From Panopea generosa (lineage: Eukaryota; Mollusca; Bivalvia; Adapedonta; Hiatellidae): a DNA stretch of 64,000 nucleotides. This document shows, piece by piece, positions 38,028 to 46,516 of the stretch. The DNA lies in contig CM055905.1 in NCBI GenBank assembly GCA_029582155.1, positions 6,078,062 to 6,142,061 of the forward strand. Reading direction: 5' to 3'. Positions within the stretch are counted from its first letter, which is position 1; each line of letters opens with the position of its first letter. The notes beneath the pieces are model-generated. The model searched no databases and was not told the DNA's origin. It was given only the letters and a program-made list of their open reading frames with translations. A program made the translations under genes and the position numbers.

Positions 38028-40125
38028 GACCGAGTACAGTATGGTTTGCTTGTGCTATAGGTCATAATTTGGCCTTGAAATTCTAATATTCTACAATATA
38101 CAATTATTTATCTATTATTAATATAAAGGAAGGAATAAATGATATTTAGATACTTACTCAATATATACAACGTCCATCTGCAGGCTTTACCAATTCTTTT
38201 CCTTTCCTCAAATGCGTAGTTCCCATTGTCCATGGTCTCCGCATTGTAAAGAAGTATAGTCAACTTTTGCCGTGAGTAATATGAAAGTATCGACACGTTA
38301 AATTTCTCTTTAGGAATGTGTTCGTTATAGGTAATCCTGTAACCAAATCTATTGTTATAATCAAATCTGAAAACTCCTGATATATGTACTAACAAGGTAG
38401 ACTCGTTCCTGAACTCGAATATATTTTTTGGATCATAAAGAATCTCGGCGACAAATGTAACAGTAGAACCGACTTCAGCGTACATTATCTGTGATTCTTC
38501 AAAACATCCTGAAAAGATAATTACAAGAAAAATGCAAAGCATCAAAGTCGACCAGGCTATACTATTGCACACTATTGTCTGGTTGAAAATTGATACAGCC
38601 TCGGTGTACAGTGGCCAGATAATGACTGCTTTGTAAAACGAATGCCGGAAACGCAGCAGTAACGGCTAATTAACTGTACCCGGTTAATATACATATATTG
38701 TTCCAGTTCTATTAAAATAAATCGTATTTCAATAATCAGTAAGTTTGGTACCTTGTACAGGGTACTAAATACACGGGTGATACCAAATCCCGACAATGTT
38801 CCGGCTGACACAGCGAATTCCCGGCTGCAGGTGTGCCTGATAGTAACTTTGATATTTAAATGTACTGATATCAATCATTATGTATTGCCATTTGCATATC
38901 TAAAAAAAAACTTACCTTATATATTGTCTAACGTACTTACTACTACGTTCTATACAATATACTACTGTGATAATAATATATTTTAAAAGAATTCGTATCC
39001 TTATTTTAAATTAATTTTTGGATATATTATTTTTAAAAGCAACAGTTAAAAATTACTGTTTTCCAAAACTTGTGCATTCGGCGGTATATCTGATTCTGAC
39101 GACGTGCTGAAAATATGTCACACCGATAAACTATTTTTATATTTCTGTTATATCGAATAAAATAAACAACTGTAGCTGTTTAATTTTGTTATTATTTTCA
39201 TTGATATGGGTACAGCATATTATAATAATTGAGTAAATACATCGTTATTTGAAAATTATTTACATTAATTCGATAGGAATCTGTCAGAAACGGCGATAAA
39301 TTGTCAAAAAAGATAAGTTTCAAGACCTCATTTTAGTATACTTCAGACTTAAAAAAATAAAAATACCTTCAATAGGATTTTAAGTGAATCTATATCATGT
39401 GAGTGTGGGATTTTAGATCCTAACAATCTATTTATTTAAGGTTCTTTGCTAGTTTATCGCATATCATGTTTATTAATTACATTTTTAAAACTGAAGTTTG
39501 CATTTGTTTCAAGAAATCATCATTTTTTTATGTAGTTTTGTGCAAATTGAACCGCTTAAGCGGCATTTTAACTTCTGGTATAGTCTTACTCATATAGTGG
39601 AAGTCCCAATTACAATATCAATATGTTAACAAAATAAAAGGGAAATACCTACGACCGTCCGCGTGCGAGGCGGATGCTCTACCATTAGCCTGGTAGCCCT
39701 CTGTGGCATAAAATTGACGACGTTAAATAGTCCATTAATTTTTTAATTCATATGAGAATGGTGTACATCAATTGTAATAAATCTTTACAACTTTCTTCCA
39801 GATAGATTACTGTAGTGCATACAATTTCATTACTCCGCCGGAGAGGGTATCTATTATATAACCGCAGACTTCTGGGGAATAATTGCAATATCCATATATG
39901 GTAATGTATCAGACCCAGACAAGGGCCGAGTTGTGTAAGGCAATTGTTGTATGAAGACCACTAAGCTCTCACCGCTGATAGGTCGTAGGTTAGAGCCCCC
40001 AGCTCGCTTCAAACACTATATGTAAAGATACCGGACTTACCTAGTATGGGCATGACATGACATGTGCATGACATCACACCCAATAAGATAACAATAAATC
40101 CGTTGAATATTTTTCTACACGCCAT
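24423..40125 (-). CDS. type I membrane receptor with three Ig-like domains, copy B
   Basis: Paralogue of the receptor at 9552-19813, predicted at 455 residues. Exons on the minus strand: 40125-40041, 38508-38158, 37357-37046, 36030-35755, 32789-32664, 31430-31364, 29786-29698, 24484-24423. They sum to 1,368 nt, exactly 456 codons with the stop. Six of eight exons match copy A in length exactly; exon 1 is 33 bp longer and the Ig1 exon 36 bp shorter, both in frame. All splice sites are GT-AG and no disabling change was found, so both copies look functional. The tail keeps YTDL, YDPI and YENA and gains a tyrosine (DVHYERRP). Intron 7 has grown to 4.9 kb by a TTAA-flanked insertion. Ligand and cell type are unknown. 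Confidence 0.87.
24540..25222. repeat. 18-bp minisatellite in intron 7 of receptor B
   Basis: Same repeat family as 9670-10497, about 145 bp shorter. Flanks align but units cannot be matched one to one, so the array has turned over since the duplication. Confidence 0.93.
25855..26850. repeat. 176-185 bp tandem repeat inside the TTAA insertion
   Basis: ttctaacgcggagaattgtt or close variants start at 25951, 26136, 26321, 26503 and 26679, with spacings of 185, 185, 182 and 176 bp. Each unit also has tgcttgttactaagttacag and ccttttcataaaatggcc. A stray ttctagcgcggaga lies 13 bp from the left end of the element at 25568. Confidence 0.92.
26851..27764. other. unassigned interior of the TTAA insertion
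   Basis: AT-rich sequence without a gene. A tRNA-like stretch (ggcctagtggtaaaaccatg) begins at ~27034. Confidence 0.4.
27765..27832 (-). repeat. tRNA-derived SINE head within the TTAA insertion
   Basis: On the minus strand, GATGAGCTCAGTCAGTAAAG and gagagtttgatacc resemble degenerate A and B boxes. Confidence 0.5.
28010..28180 (+). repeat. SINE-N fragment within the TTAA insertion
   Basis: Contains gcaagctcaaatccccactt and the SINE-N body block gattcaagtgggaaagttgt, then diverges. Confidence 0.65.
28565..28800 (+). repeat. SINE-N copy within the TTAA insertion
   Basis: Body blocks gattcaagtgggaaagctat, gtgctcaaatactggtta and gttagccctcgatgccatga match the copies at 56425 and 58808. The tRNA head is reduced to its B box region. 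Confidence 0.8.
28801..29511. other. right end of the TTAA insertion, no gene recognised
   Basis: A 78-codon minus-strand reading frame (29294-29530) overlaps the terminal repeat and has no recognisable domain. Confidence 0.4.
29698..29786 (-). CDS. receptor B exon 7: tyrosine motif exon
   Basis: Encodes NDGAMDTYTDLQTESREYPV and DAVYDPIST. Only two residues differ from copy A. Donor cag|gtaaac, acceptor tatcgttttag. Confidence 0.83.
30723..31342. repeat. 124-bp tandem repeat, five units, unit B
   Basis: gacgaattttgataaagtta starts at 30723, 30847, 30971, 31095 and 31219, always 124 bp apart. Units 2 to 4 are nearly identical to each other. Unit A has only two units. Confidence 0.96.
31364..31430 (-). 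CDS. receptor B exon 6: juxtamembrane tail
   Basis: Encodes SSRTENQRDVHYERRPTDQ and GV. It starts 22 bp from the expanded 124-bp repeat. The donor is gag|gtaaca. Confidence 0.8.
31850..32068 (-). repeat. SINE-L in intron 5 of receptor B
   Basis: Orthologous in position to the copy at 13020-13248. Confidence 0.85.
32080..32195. repeat. 34-bp tandem repeat, three to four units
   Basis: Contracted counterpart of 13256-13455. Confidence 0.85.
32273..32473 (+). repeat. SINE-M in intron 5 of receptor B
   Basis: Orthologous to 13534-13708. A short extra ttgttatatgtataag duplication occurs near its 3' end. Confidence 0.83.
32664..32789 (-). CDS. receptor B exon 5: transmembrane helix
   Basis: Encodes VISMACLLSVTIVGVVILAV, then CALRRKIV. 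Same length and splice phases as in copy A. Confidence 0.9.
33357..34325. mobile_element. nested inverted-repeat (foldback) element
   Basis: Arms at ~33357-33690 and ~33930-34325 are inverted copies: the left begins cagctaccaccattgagagg, the right ends ctctcaatggttgtagctg, and gtatagggatgttcagagca on the left pairs with the right. It lies wholly within the 1,907-bp element and its loop carries the SINE-M at 33717. Confidence 0.8.
33717..33908 (+). repeat. SINE-M nested in the foldback loop
   Basis: Head gcgtggtttagtgatagagc and gtgggttctatcc, body gtgtccttgagcaagacact, tail cttcacaatcgaagc. Insertion order is therefore SINE within foldback within TIR element within unit B. Confidence 0.9.
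35755..36030 (-). CDS. receptor B exon 4: Ig3
   Basis: Canonical Ig core kept (EVTCSAQ, YVWKSP, GEYTCVA). Differences from copy A include GDD for GDN, MEA for MET and NGTN for NGTY. One extra cysteine near the start (FVPCMP). Confidence 0.9.
36310..36347. repeat. (TTCTG)n microsatellite in intron 3 of receptor B
   Basis: About seven TTCTG units. Unit A has two at the matching place (~16066). Confidence 0.95.
36578..36858. mobile_element. 281-bp insertion with 5-bp duplication, unit B only
   Basis: Unit A reads atgggtgaataggcag. In B GTGAA is repeated at 36573-36577 and 36859-36863 around 281 bp that begin gttatagataataatatacc. No clear inverted repeat or tRNA head, so the family is unknown. 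Confidence 0.75.
37046..37357 (-). CDS. receptor B exon 3: Ig2, both usual cysteines absent
   Basis: SFRGTNS replaces SFCGTNS, and the F strand again reads ITYRWTY. A different cysteine appears beside the C strand (NKCWLVDG). The tryptophan and overall length are kept. Confidence 0.84.
37988..38026. repeat. (TA)n microsatellite in intron 2 of receptor B
   Basis: About 19 TA units near the site of other unit differences. Unit A lacks it. Confidence 0.95.
38158..38508 (-). CDS. receptor B exon 2: Ig1, V-like, membrane-distal
   Basis: Begins CFEESQIMYAEVGSTVTFVA. Strand-like blocks match copy A (FEFRNEST, ITYNEHIPKEKFNVS, ILLYNAETMDNGNY), while the segments between them differ in sequence and length. 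The B and F strand cysteines are absent here too; outer cysteines CF and ACRW are kept. Confidence 0.85.
38745..39550. other. sequence private to unit B in intron 1
   Basis: Several hundred bp between shared blocks, AT-rich, with no gene or element recognised. Part of the difference could be loss from unit A. Confidence 0.4.
39915..40030 (+). repeat. truncated SINE-L in intron 1 of receptor B
   Basis: The head matches 19455 onward. The 3' half is missing, placing the SINE ~10 bp from the exon 1 donor. Confidence 0.75.
40041..40125 (-). CDS. receptor B exon 1: signal peptide with relocated start
   Basis: The ATG used in copy A is ATA here. An in-frame ATG 15 nt upstream, in context caaaATGGCG, gives MACRKIFNGFIVILLGVMSC and an 85-nt exon joining in phase 1 to Ig1. 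Signal peptide features are kept. Confidence 0.75.
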
Positions 40126-40151
40126 TTTGAAATAAAGTAATCACATTCAGC

Positions 40152-40159
40152 TTTTATAT
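40152..40159 (-). promoter_or_regulatory. possible TATA box upstream of receptor B
   Basis: Minus strand reads TATAAAAG 27 nt before the copy B ATG. That spacing would leave almost no 5' UTR, so it may be a chance match. Copy A has TATAATAT at the equivalent place. Confidence 0.3.
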
Positions 40160-40459
40160 TGCGGTTATTCGTCATTCCTCTTAAAACACAATAGGTTGTT
40201 GACATTTGGACTCACATGTATAAATGCGAAACACAATGTTAATATACATAATATAATAATTGATTTAAATCATTATTGGGTTAAGAGGAAGTTTAATAAA
40301 GGACCAGTTAACGAAGCCAATCTAATGACCCTGTATGCATTTCTTTTTCTTTTTCAACTAAGCTTGCTGTATATGTATCAAAGATAATATAGTTTATTAT
40401 TTTAAAATATGTAATTTTGTTTTTTAATCATATGTTTTTCTGTGATTAGAATGACTTTA

Positions 40460-40575
40460 AATACGGTTAGTTTACACAACTCACAAGTACATATGCAAAA
40501 CACAATGTAAATATAATGCAAAATGGAATAATTGATTTTAAATTATTATTAGGGTTAAGAGGATTTTTTATAAAG
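40460..40575. repeat. second copy of the upstream flank of receptor B
   Basis: ttacacaactcacaagtaca and ggttaagagg-aagga blocks repeat the sequence at ~40195-40310 and match ~19950-20063 in unit A. Confidence 0.7.
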
Positions 40576-40589
40576 GAGCCAGTGTTTGT

Positions 40590-41034
40590 GAACCTGTCGG
40601 GTTGTGAACATGGGTGTTTATGAACCTGTCGGGTTGTGAACATGGGTGTGTGTGAACCAGGGGGTGTGTGAACCTGGATTGTTTATGAACCTGTCGGGTT
40701 GTGAACATGGGTGTGTGTCAACCAGGGTGTGTGTGAACCAGGGGGTGTGTGAACCTGGATTGTTTATGAACCTGCCGGGTTGTGAACATGTGTGTGTGTG
40801 TGCACCTGTCGGGTTGTGAACATGGGTGTGTGTGAACCTGTCGGGTTGTGAACAAAGGTGTGTGTGAACCAGGGTGTGTGTGAACCTGGATTGTTTGTGA
40901 ACCTGTCGGGTTGTGAACATGGGTGTGTGTGTGTGAACCTGGAGTGTTTGTGAACCGGTCGGGTTGTGAACATGGGTTTGTGTGAACCAGGGGGTGTGTG
41001 AACCCGGATTGTTTGTGAACCTGTCGGGTTGTGA

Positions 41035-41099
<65 letters not shown>

Positions 41100-41150
41100 C
41101 CAGGGGGTGTGTGAACCTGGATTGTTTGTGAACCTCTTCATTTTAACTCA
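40590..41150. repeat. GT-rich minisatellite with (GT)n core
   Basis: Units built from gtgaacctgtcgggttgtga and accagggggtgtgtgaacc, irregularly ordered, with a pure (GT)n run at ~41037-41096. It occupies the junction between unit B and the partial third unit. Confidence 0.95.
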
Positions 41151-41208
41151 AACATGTTTCTGATATTTATAGATCTATGTTAGACTACCAAATTAGATGT
41201 GCGGACCT

Positions 41209-41390
41209 TTAATTTTGTCTCGATTTTGGAAAGGGTCATAACTCTTGTAAATAGCCGCATATTCATGATCGCATATGACACAGAGAATGTAATGATTTTT
41301 TTTTCGTCAGTTTCTATTGAAATGAGGTTTCAGGAAGCAATAGTTTAAGATTGATATCTTATAAGAATAACCATGTACTTTCACATATGT
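41209..41390. repeat. partial third duplication unit
   Basis: Matches 21153-21345 at the start of unit B (tttggaaa-gg-cataactctt, then cagtttctattg-aatga, then caggaagcaatag). Homology then stops, so only the edge of a third unit remains. Confidence 0.75.
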
Positions 41391-41445
41391 ACACACATGT
41401 ACTTTCACATATGTACACACATGTACTTTCACATATGCACAAGTT
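41376..41445. repeat. short tandem repeat atgtactttcacatatgtac
   Basis: About three units of 24 bp. Confidence 0.85.
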
Positions 41446-41564
41446 GTTCTAGTGCATAGTCTGACACGAATGAAATTAAATTTTATCAATATTGCGTGTC
41501 CCTTTAAGTAAACATGATTATGAAGTTACGAAAACACGTTACGAAATTCAATACAGCGTTTACT

Positions 41565-41876
41565 AACCTCATGGTTACCGCAGCGGACGCGGAAGGTCGT
41601 GGGTTCGATCCCCGGTCAGGTCGTACCAAATACTTGAAAAAAAAGGTACTAGAAGCTTCATCTCTTGCTGCTCATCATTTGGAGGATAGTTCTAGGTCTG
41701 GTCGGCCCGGTGTCAGTATAATATGACTGGGTGGGGTATCATACCATGTGTCTGCGGCATGATACTGCAGTGTGGCAGCGCTTAGATTACTGCCTCAAGT
41801 AGACACTGTCGTGTTATGTCCGAAAAATTGTTAAAAGTGACGCTAAACACCATACAAGAAAAACAAACCAAACTCA
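41565..41876 (+). repeat. SINE-G copy
   Basis: Head ends ggtcgtgggttcgatccccg, body has caaatacttgaaaa and ctcaagtagacactgtc, tail gtgacgctaaacaccataca. A second copy is at 53318-53605. The 70-codon frame at 41514-41726 is a by-product of this repeat. Confidence 0.85.
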
Positions 41877-44458
41877 AAGTAAGAGTCTTGTTAGCGTAAG
41901 AAAAGAAATCCGTTCAATATTTACGTTATTTGAACGCCTTAAAGTAGCAAAGGTGTCATTTATGTAATTAAATGGACACACGGCAATTTTTAATAAAATT
42001 ACTTCTATCTTATTATTTGTTTTGACACTTATATATCTACATAATGTGGTTGAAAGCCTTTTTATATATTACCAATGCATACACAAAAGTGTTACAAATA
42101 ATGTACGCCTCCAGGGACATAACCTTTGTATCTTTCAATAAGTGTTATTGATATTTTTAAAACTAGCATGACACATGCCATAGTCGGATACTTCCGGGTG
42201 ACAATTCCGACTCACCATCCATGGAAAGTGTTGTAATGGATTACCCGTGGGTATTTGACGATAGGTTGATGACAAAATGCCAACAACTTCTTAAAATATT
42301 TGGAGCTTCAATTCACCCAGTGTTACTAATTAATTTTTTTATAGTTCCAGCATTTTATGGTTCAAGGGAGACAACACTGTCTTAACCTATAATTATCTTA
42401 CATAAAGTCATACAGGTACATCCTAACTGTAAAGTATTGGAAAACAATTAATTACTTGTATAGTACAAAATAGTAAACCCAAACTGGTTTATTGTACATG
42501 TTGTTTTGTTTGTATATATTGTGAACTGAGTTAGCTTGGGCATGACAGATTGGCAAGTGAGCGATGTGAGTTAGTATTTAGTTTGGGAGTGACATTGATT
42601 GACAAGTGAGTGATGCAAGTTAGGCCACACCCAGCACTGCATGCATACCCTTATCCCCAAACTAACAATCTACAGCATTCTTCCTCTAGACATCGACAAA
42701 GACACTAAATATATTATTAGTATATTTTGTCACATTCCAGGCAGAAATAATAAAACTGCAAAGTTTTATTTATTTGATCAGAATATCTTGGTAAGATCTG
42801 TGATATTGTTTTTTATTTATTTTAAAGAGCCGCGTTAATAATGAAATATTGTAATTTGTATTGTGAAGTATTGTGTAAATGTTCTTTTTGTTTTAATGTG
42901 TATCTGAATGTTATGTTATGTATTACAGGCTCTTTGACCCTGAGTATACTGTAATAAATCTGCAATTATAACAAGAACCATGGAATTGTTATTACCGAAT
43001 ACCTTCCAACCCCGGTTACAAATCATATGGATAAACATGAATAGGAGTAAATATTAATTTCAAACGTAAACATGGGAAAGCCACGACTTCACCATTGCCC
43101 GGTGTCTCTTTAAATCGTCATGTAAACATTGAAGTGTGTGAAGTGTCCATGGGGGTCATTCAATAATTTAATCTTTTAGAATAATTTATTGAGTGAAGCC
43201 AAACATTATATAATACGTCGGACATACAAATAGCTTACGTCTGTCTGCACATTATTTATACATGTAGAAGGTAGAAAAAAAGTAAAAAAAACACATTCGT
43301 ATAATAGCGTAAACGTCAATAAAAGTTACATATTTTCACGGATTGTGAAAGAGAAAATCACTGACGTCGCGCACGGCAATGGTACTTGCGTTATTAAACT
43401 AATATCTGAAATATATAAAACTGTTCCCGAATACTTGATCCTTTTCGGAATTATACTTACTATTTATCAAAATAAAGTTCATGGAACGATATTTTTAGTT
43501 GACGGATATAAAGTTTGCCATTGATATAATTTATATATCTTAATTTAATAATAAGTCATTTTCCCCGTGTACCGGCGTAACACTTACCACGAGTCCCGGC
43601 CTAAAATGTTATATTTAAAAAAACGCCGCGAAAGGACAGACATCAGGTCTATTCACTGGAGAAAGTGACATAATTTCCGGTTACAGACATGTGTTTTATT
43701 ACAACAAACTTAACGGCCATTACGGAACACGCGGTTCATTGCGTATATGCTAAATGTCCCGAAAAACAAACGACTCGTCAATAAAGTCCTACTGAACAGT
43801 CAAGATGAAAAATGATGGTTAGTATTGCATTAACATATGTATGTATTTGTTCATTGTTTTATTATATGGTATTTGATGACTTTTTTCATATTGCGATTAT
43901 GAGATATTACATTTTTAAGGTGTTGTCCGCAAACGTTATTTGAAAGAAACAATTGAAGTGTATTTGATTAATTTAATTATTTTAGAAAAAATCGCTAACA
44001 TATAAATTTTAAAATCATATCATACTAAAGTAAAATTTCAGTAGAACATGCTTATGTGGAATAAATTATATTCACTTTGCTCTGAATGGTACAGATTTCG
44101 TATTTAAAATGTCCTCTTTGATTTGCCGCCCCTTAGCATTTTTACCAAAAAATATCGTCTGTCCTCATATTTTGTCCATATTTACCTTATTTTTGAATAT
44201 TATTTATACGAGTAAATTTAGTTTCTGTTGGTGTCCAAAAATATTGAAAACTTTGGAAAATGATTTACATATCGTATAAAGCATTTCCGATGTCTTCTAT
44301 CAAATATTTACAACGTCAGTTTGACGTTCTTTGAATACGGCGAAAACCTATGGACGACCTATGGACGCCGCTAGTTATGTGCATGGTATTCTGTATTCTA
44401 ATAGCTTACGTAGGTTCAGTAATATTGGTTTTGATCCATTTTAGTTTAATAATATTTT
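41877..44458. other. intergenic sequence, no gene recognised
   Basis: AT-rich unique sequence. No coding frame above background, no RNA gene and no known repeat was identified. Confidence 0.5.
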
Positions 44459-44470
44459 ACTAGCTATTAC

Positions 44471-44485
44471 CCGTGCTGCGCACGG
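44471..44485 (-). other. Helitron 3' terminal hairpin
   Basis: CCGTGC-GCA-GCACGG stem-loop just before the CTAG terminus. Confidence 0.9.
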
Positions 44486-44551
44486 AGTTGAGGCAGGTGT
44501 TTGGTGGAGCATGGTTTGGTTGACTGTGGCAAAATTAATCTCAAGCAATGA

Positions 44552-44566
44552 CCCGTGCTGCGCACG
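44552..44566 (-). other. second copy of the Helitron hairpin, 81 bp inside
   Basis: The same stem-loop sequence (ccgtgctgcgcacgg on plus) recurs upstream of the terminal one, each followed by ttgagg-like sequence. Confidence 0.85.
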
Positions 44567-44674
44567 GTGTTGAGGATGTGGCTTTTTATGGGGGGTGAAC
44601 CATTCACAGGGTGTTGGAGTGGAGCGGGTGTTTAGCGTGATGTTACCTTTGTAGCTTTTTTCCTGCTACTGTGT

Positions 44675-44870
44675 CTATAGGACCTCCTTGAAAGTGACAT
44701 TTTGGGTGAGTGTCCTGTTGTGGAAAAGTCCTTGTGACAAATTGTTGTCTACTTTGGTGTAGATGTTGGAGTAACCTCTAGCTCGTGAAAATGCAACGTA
44801 AAGTTGTCCATGGGAGAATACAGGTGCTGGGAGATAAATTCCAAGTGTATCGAATGTCTGACCCTGGGCA
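44675..44870 (-). pseudogene. Pif1-like helicase C-terminus from the Helitron
   Basis: The minus strand encodes AQGQTFDTLGIYLPAPVF followed by SHGQLYVAFSRARGYSNIY. This is the final helicase motif region of Pif1/Helitron RepHel proteins, where KAQGQT...VALSR is typical. Only ~65 residues remain. Upstream, homology stops abruptly at ~44868 where a duplicated noncoding segment begins. Confidence 0.88.
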
Positions 44871-45085
44871 CCTATTTCCGGACAGGGATTTGCACATTCA
44901 ATCAAGCTTTAAAATTCTTAAAAATTGGCTCCGTTTGGTGCGGGCCTTATTAAGCTGTGAGCACACCTATTGTACCGATCACCTATTTCTGGACAGTCGT
45001 ACTGATTCATGTATTTGTCATGCTTACGTTATACGTAGGCGGCACCTATTTTCGAACAGGGAATCGCACATTCAATCAAGCTTTA
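44868..45085. repeat. direct duplication inside the Helitron, ~45 bp at 44868 and 45040
   Basis: cacctatttccggacagggat with cacattcaatcaagcttt recurs 172 bp apart. A third, partial match begins near 44980. Confidence 0.8.
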
Positions 45086-45275
45086 TAAACCGCATAAACA
45101 TATTGACGGTAGGGTGTAACTGTTATTGCGTTTCCCTAAATTGCGTTTCCCTAACCTTTTCCGCGTTCCCCTTAACTTAATAAGTGATGTGAACTCTATA
45201 AAAAACATGAAAAACGTCGAAAACTGTCTGATAGAAATAATGATAGCGGCTGAATGTCGAAATGCTGGCGAGCGA

Positions 45276-45755
45276 GGAGAGCATTCATTGCATGGTACCG
45301 GGAGCATATAGTAGCAGGCGGGAGAAGCAAGTGCACTTTCATCACGTACCACTTCTGTCCCATAAAATACAAATATTCTTCCTAACATAGCTTTATTACT
45401 TAATCCTTACGCATCATACTTTTTATCATCACAATTTTCATGTGTTATCATTCAGTTGTAGTGCAATGATTGCTCCCTTCGTTGTGTGGCAGCACGTGAT
45501 AGCGGCAGATTATCGAACTACTGGCTTGCATGGGGAGCATGCATTGCATGGCACCGGAAGCATACGGTAGCAGGCGGGAGAAGCAAGAACATTTTCATCA
45601 GGTTCCAGTTCTGTTCAATTATAATACAAAAATTCTTCCTAACTTAGCTTTATTACTTAATCTTTACGCATCACACTTATTATTATCACAATTTTTTTGT
45701 TGCAATGCAACGATTGCTCCCTACGTAGTGTGTTTCACCATTGACAGGTGGCAGC
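45276..45755. repeat. ~225-bp tandem-like duplication inside the Helitron
   Basis: gcattgcatgg-accgg-agcata through cgattgctccct occurs at 45282-45493 and 45537-45755. Diverged by about 10-15 percent. Confidence 0.85.
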
Positions 45756-45812
45756 AAATACCGATTGCTCCCTACGTAGTGTGTTTCACCATTGACAGGT
45801 GGCAGCAAATAT
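45711..45812. repeat. 51-bp perfect tandem duplication
   Basis: cgattgctccctacgtagtg starts at 45711 and 45762 and the whole 51-bp unit is nearly identical, so the event is recent. Confidence 0.93.
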
Positions 45813-45988
45813 GGTGATTGAAAATCTTTCCTGAAGCTACGTTGATACATTATCCACTTTGCCACATAGCTTATCTTCTTCGCCACATTTATAAAGCCCC
45901 ACATACGAAAAATTAGCACGTTCCTTCAAGCGGTTTCGGAGGAGATACGTCAATTTACAGACGGCTGCTTACAGAAATAATATATAGA

Positions 45989-46516
45989 TTGCATCTATTT
46001 TATACAATTACATGATAAATAACAATACAATTATATTTATATATAGTGCAAATGGGATGGGCTATAAGGTTTAACAGTAGCAACAGCCCTCCATTAAATA
46101 TCCGCATAAAATCATGATTCCATTGCTGTAGCAAAATGACCAAGGGCCGACAACTCACAAGGGTATAATACAATCATACACAAAGTAAAATTTACAATTT
46201 TAATTTTACATGAATAAAATTACGAATATACAAGTATACAATATATACATATTAAAGATAATTACTCAACAAAAAAACAGCTGGTTTAAAAAAAAAGTGC
46301 TATGGTGGTATTAACACTTTTTTTTCACACATTTCTATCTCCTACACGTACGTAACCTATATCGCGATCCAAACTGCTTTTATCATTTGAATGTTTATAA
46401 AAATGCACTTGATACTTCTTACGTCCGGATATCGTAGATTGAGCATCACTCGTCCCTTGCGGCGGTGGCTATATAACTGGGCTGTCTCCCTTAGAACTCT
46501 ATACTGAGTATATTAA
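45989..46516. other. intergenic sequence
   Basis: No gene or repeat recognised. Confidence 0.45.

Larger units (their letters stand above)
21153..40310. repeat. segmental duplication unit B
   Basis: Paralogue of unit A from ~21.36 kb on. Its first ~190 bp (21153-21345) match the third partial unit at 41209-41390. It is longer than A because of private insertions at 25555-29511, 32938-34844 and 36578-36858, and expansion of the 124-bp repeat. Receptor gene B is intact. Confidence 0.92.
44460..45988 (-). mobile_element. non-autonomous Helitron, 1,529 bp
   Basis: Read on the minus strand, the element begins TCTATATATTATTTCTGTAA at 45988 and ends GCACGGGTAATAGCTAG at 44460. This is the TC...CTAG pattern of Helitrons with a GC-rich hairpin ~7 nt before the end, set between A and T of the host. 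A fragment of helicase lies near the 3' end and direct duplications fill the middle. It has no Rep domain, so it cannot move by itself. Confidence 0.85.

Noticed and set aside
40618-41141. H/T/P-rich minus-strand frames
   Set aside because: Translation of the GT-rich minisatellite.
41514-41726. 70-codon plus frame
   Set aside because: It runs through the tRNA-like head and body of SINE-G.
45083-45919. Short frames on both strands near the Helitron middle
   Set aside because: They fall in the duplicated noncoding interior and have no Helitron Rep or other domain.
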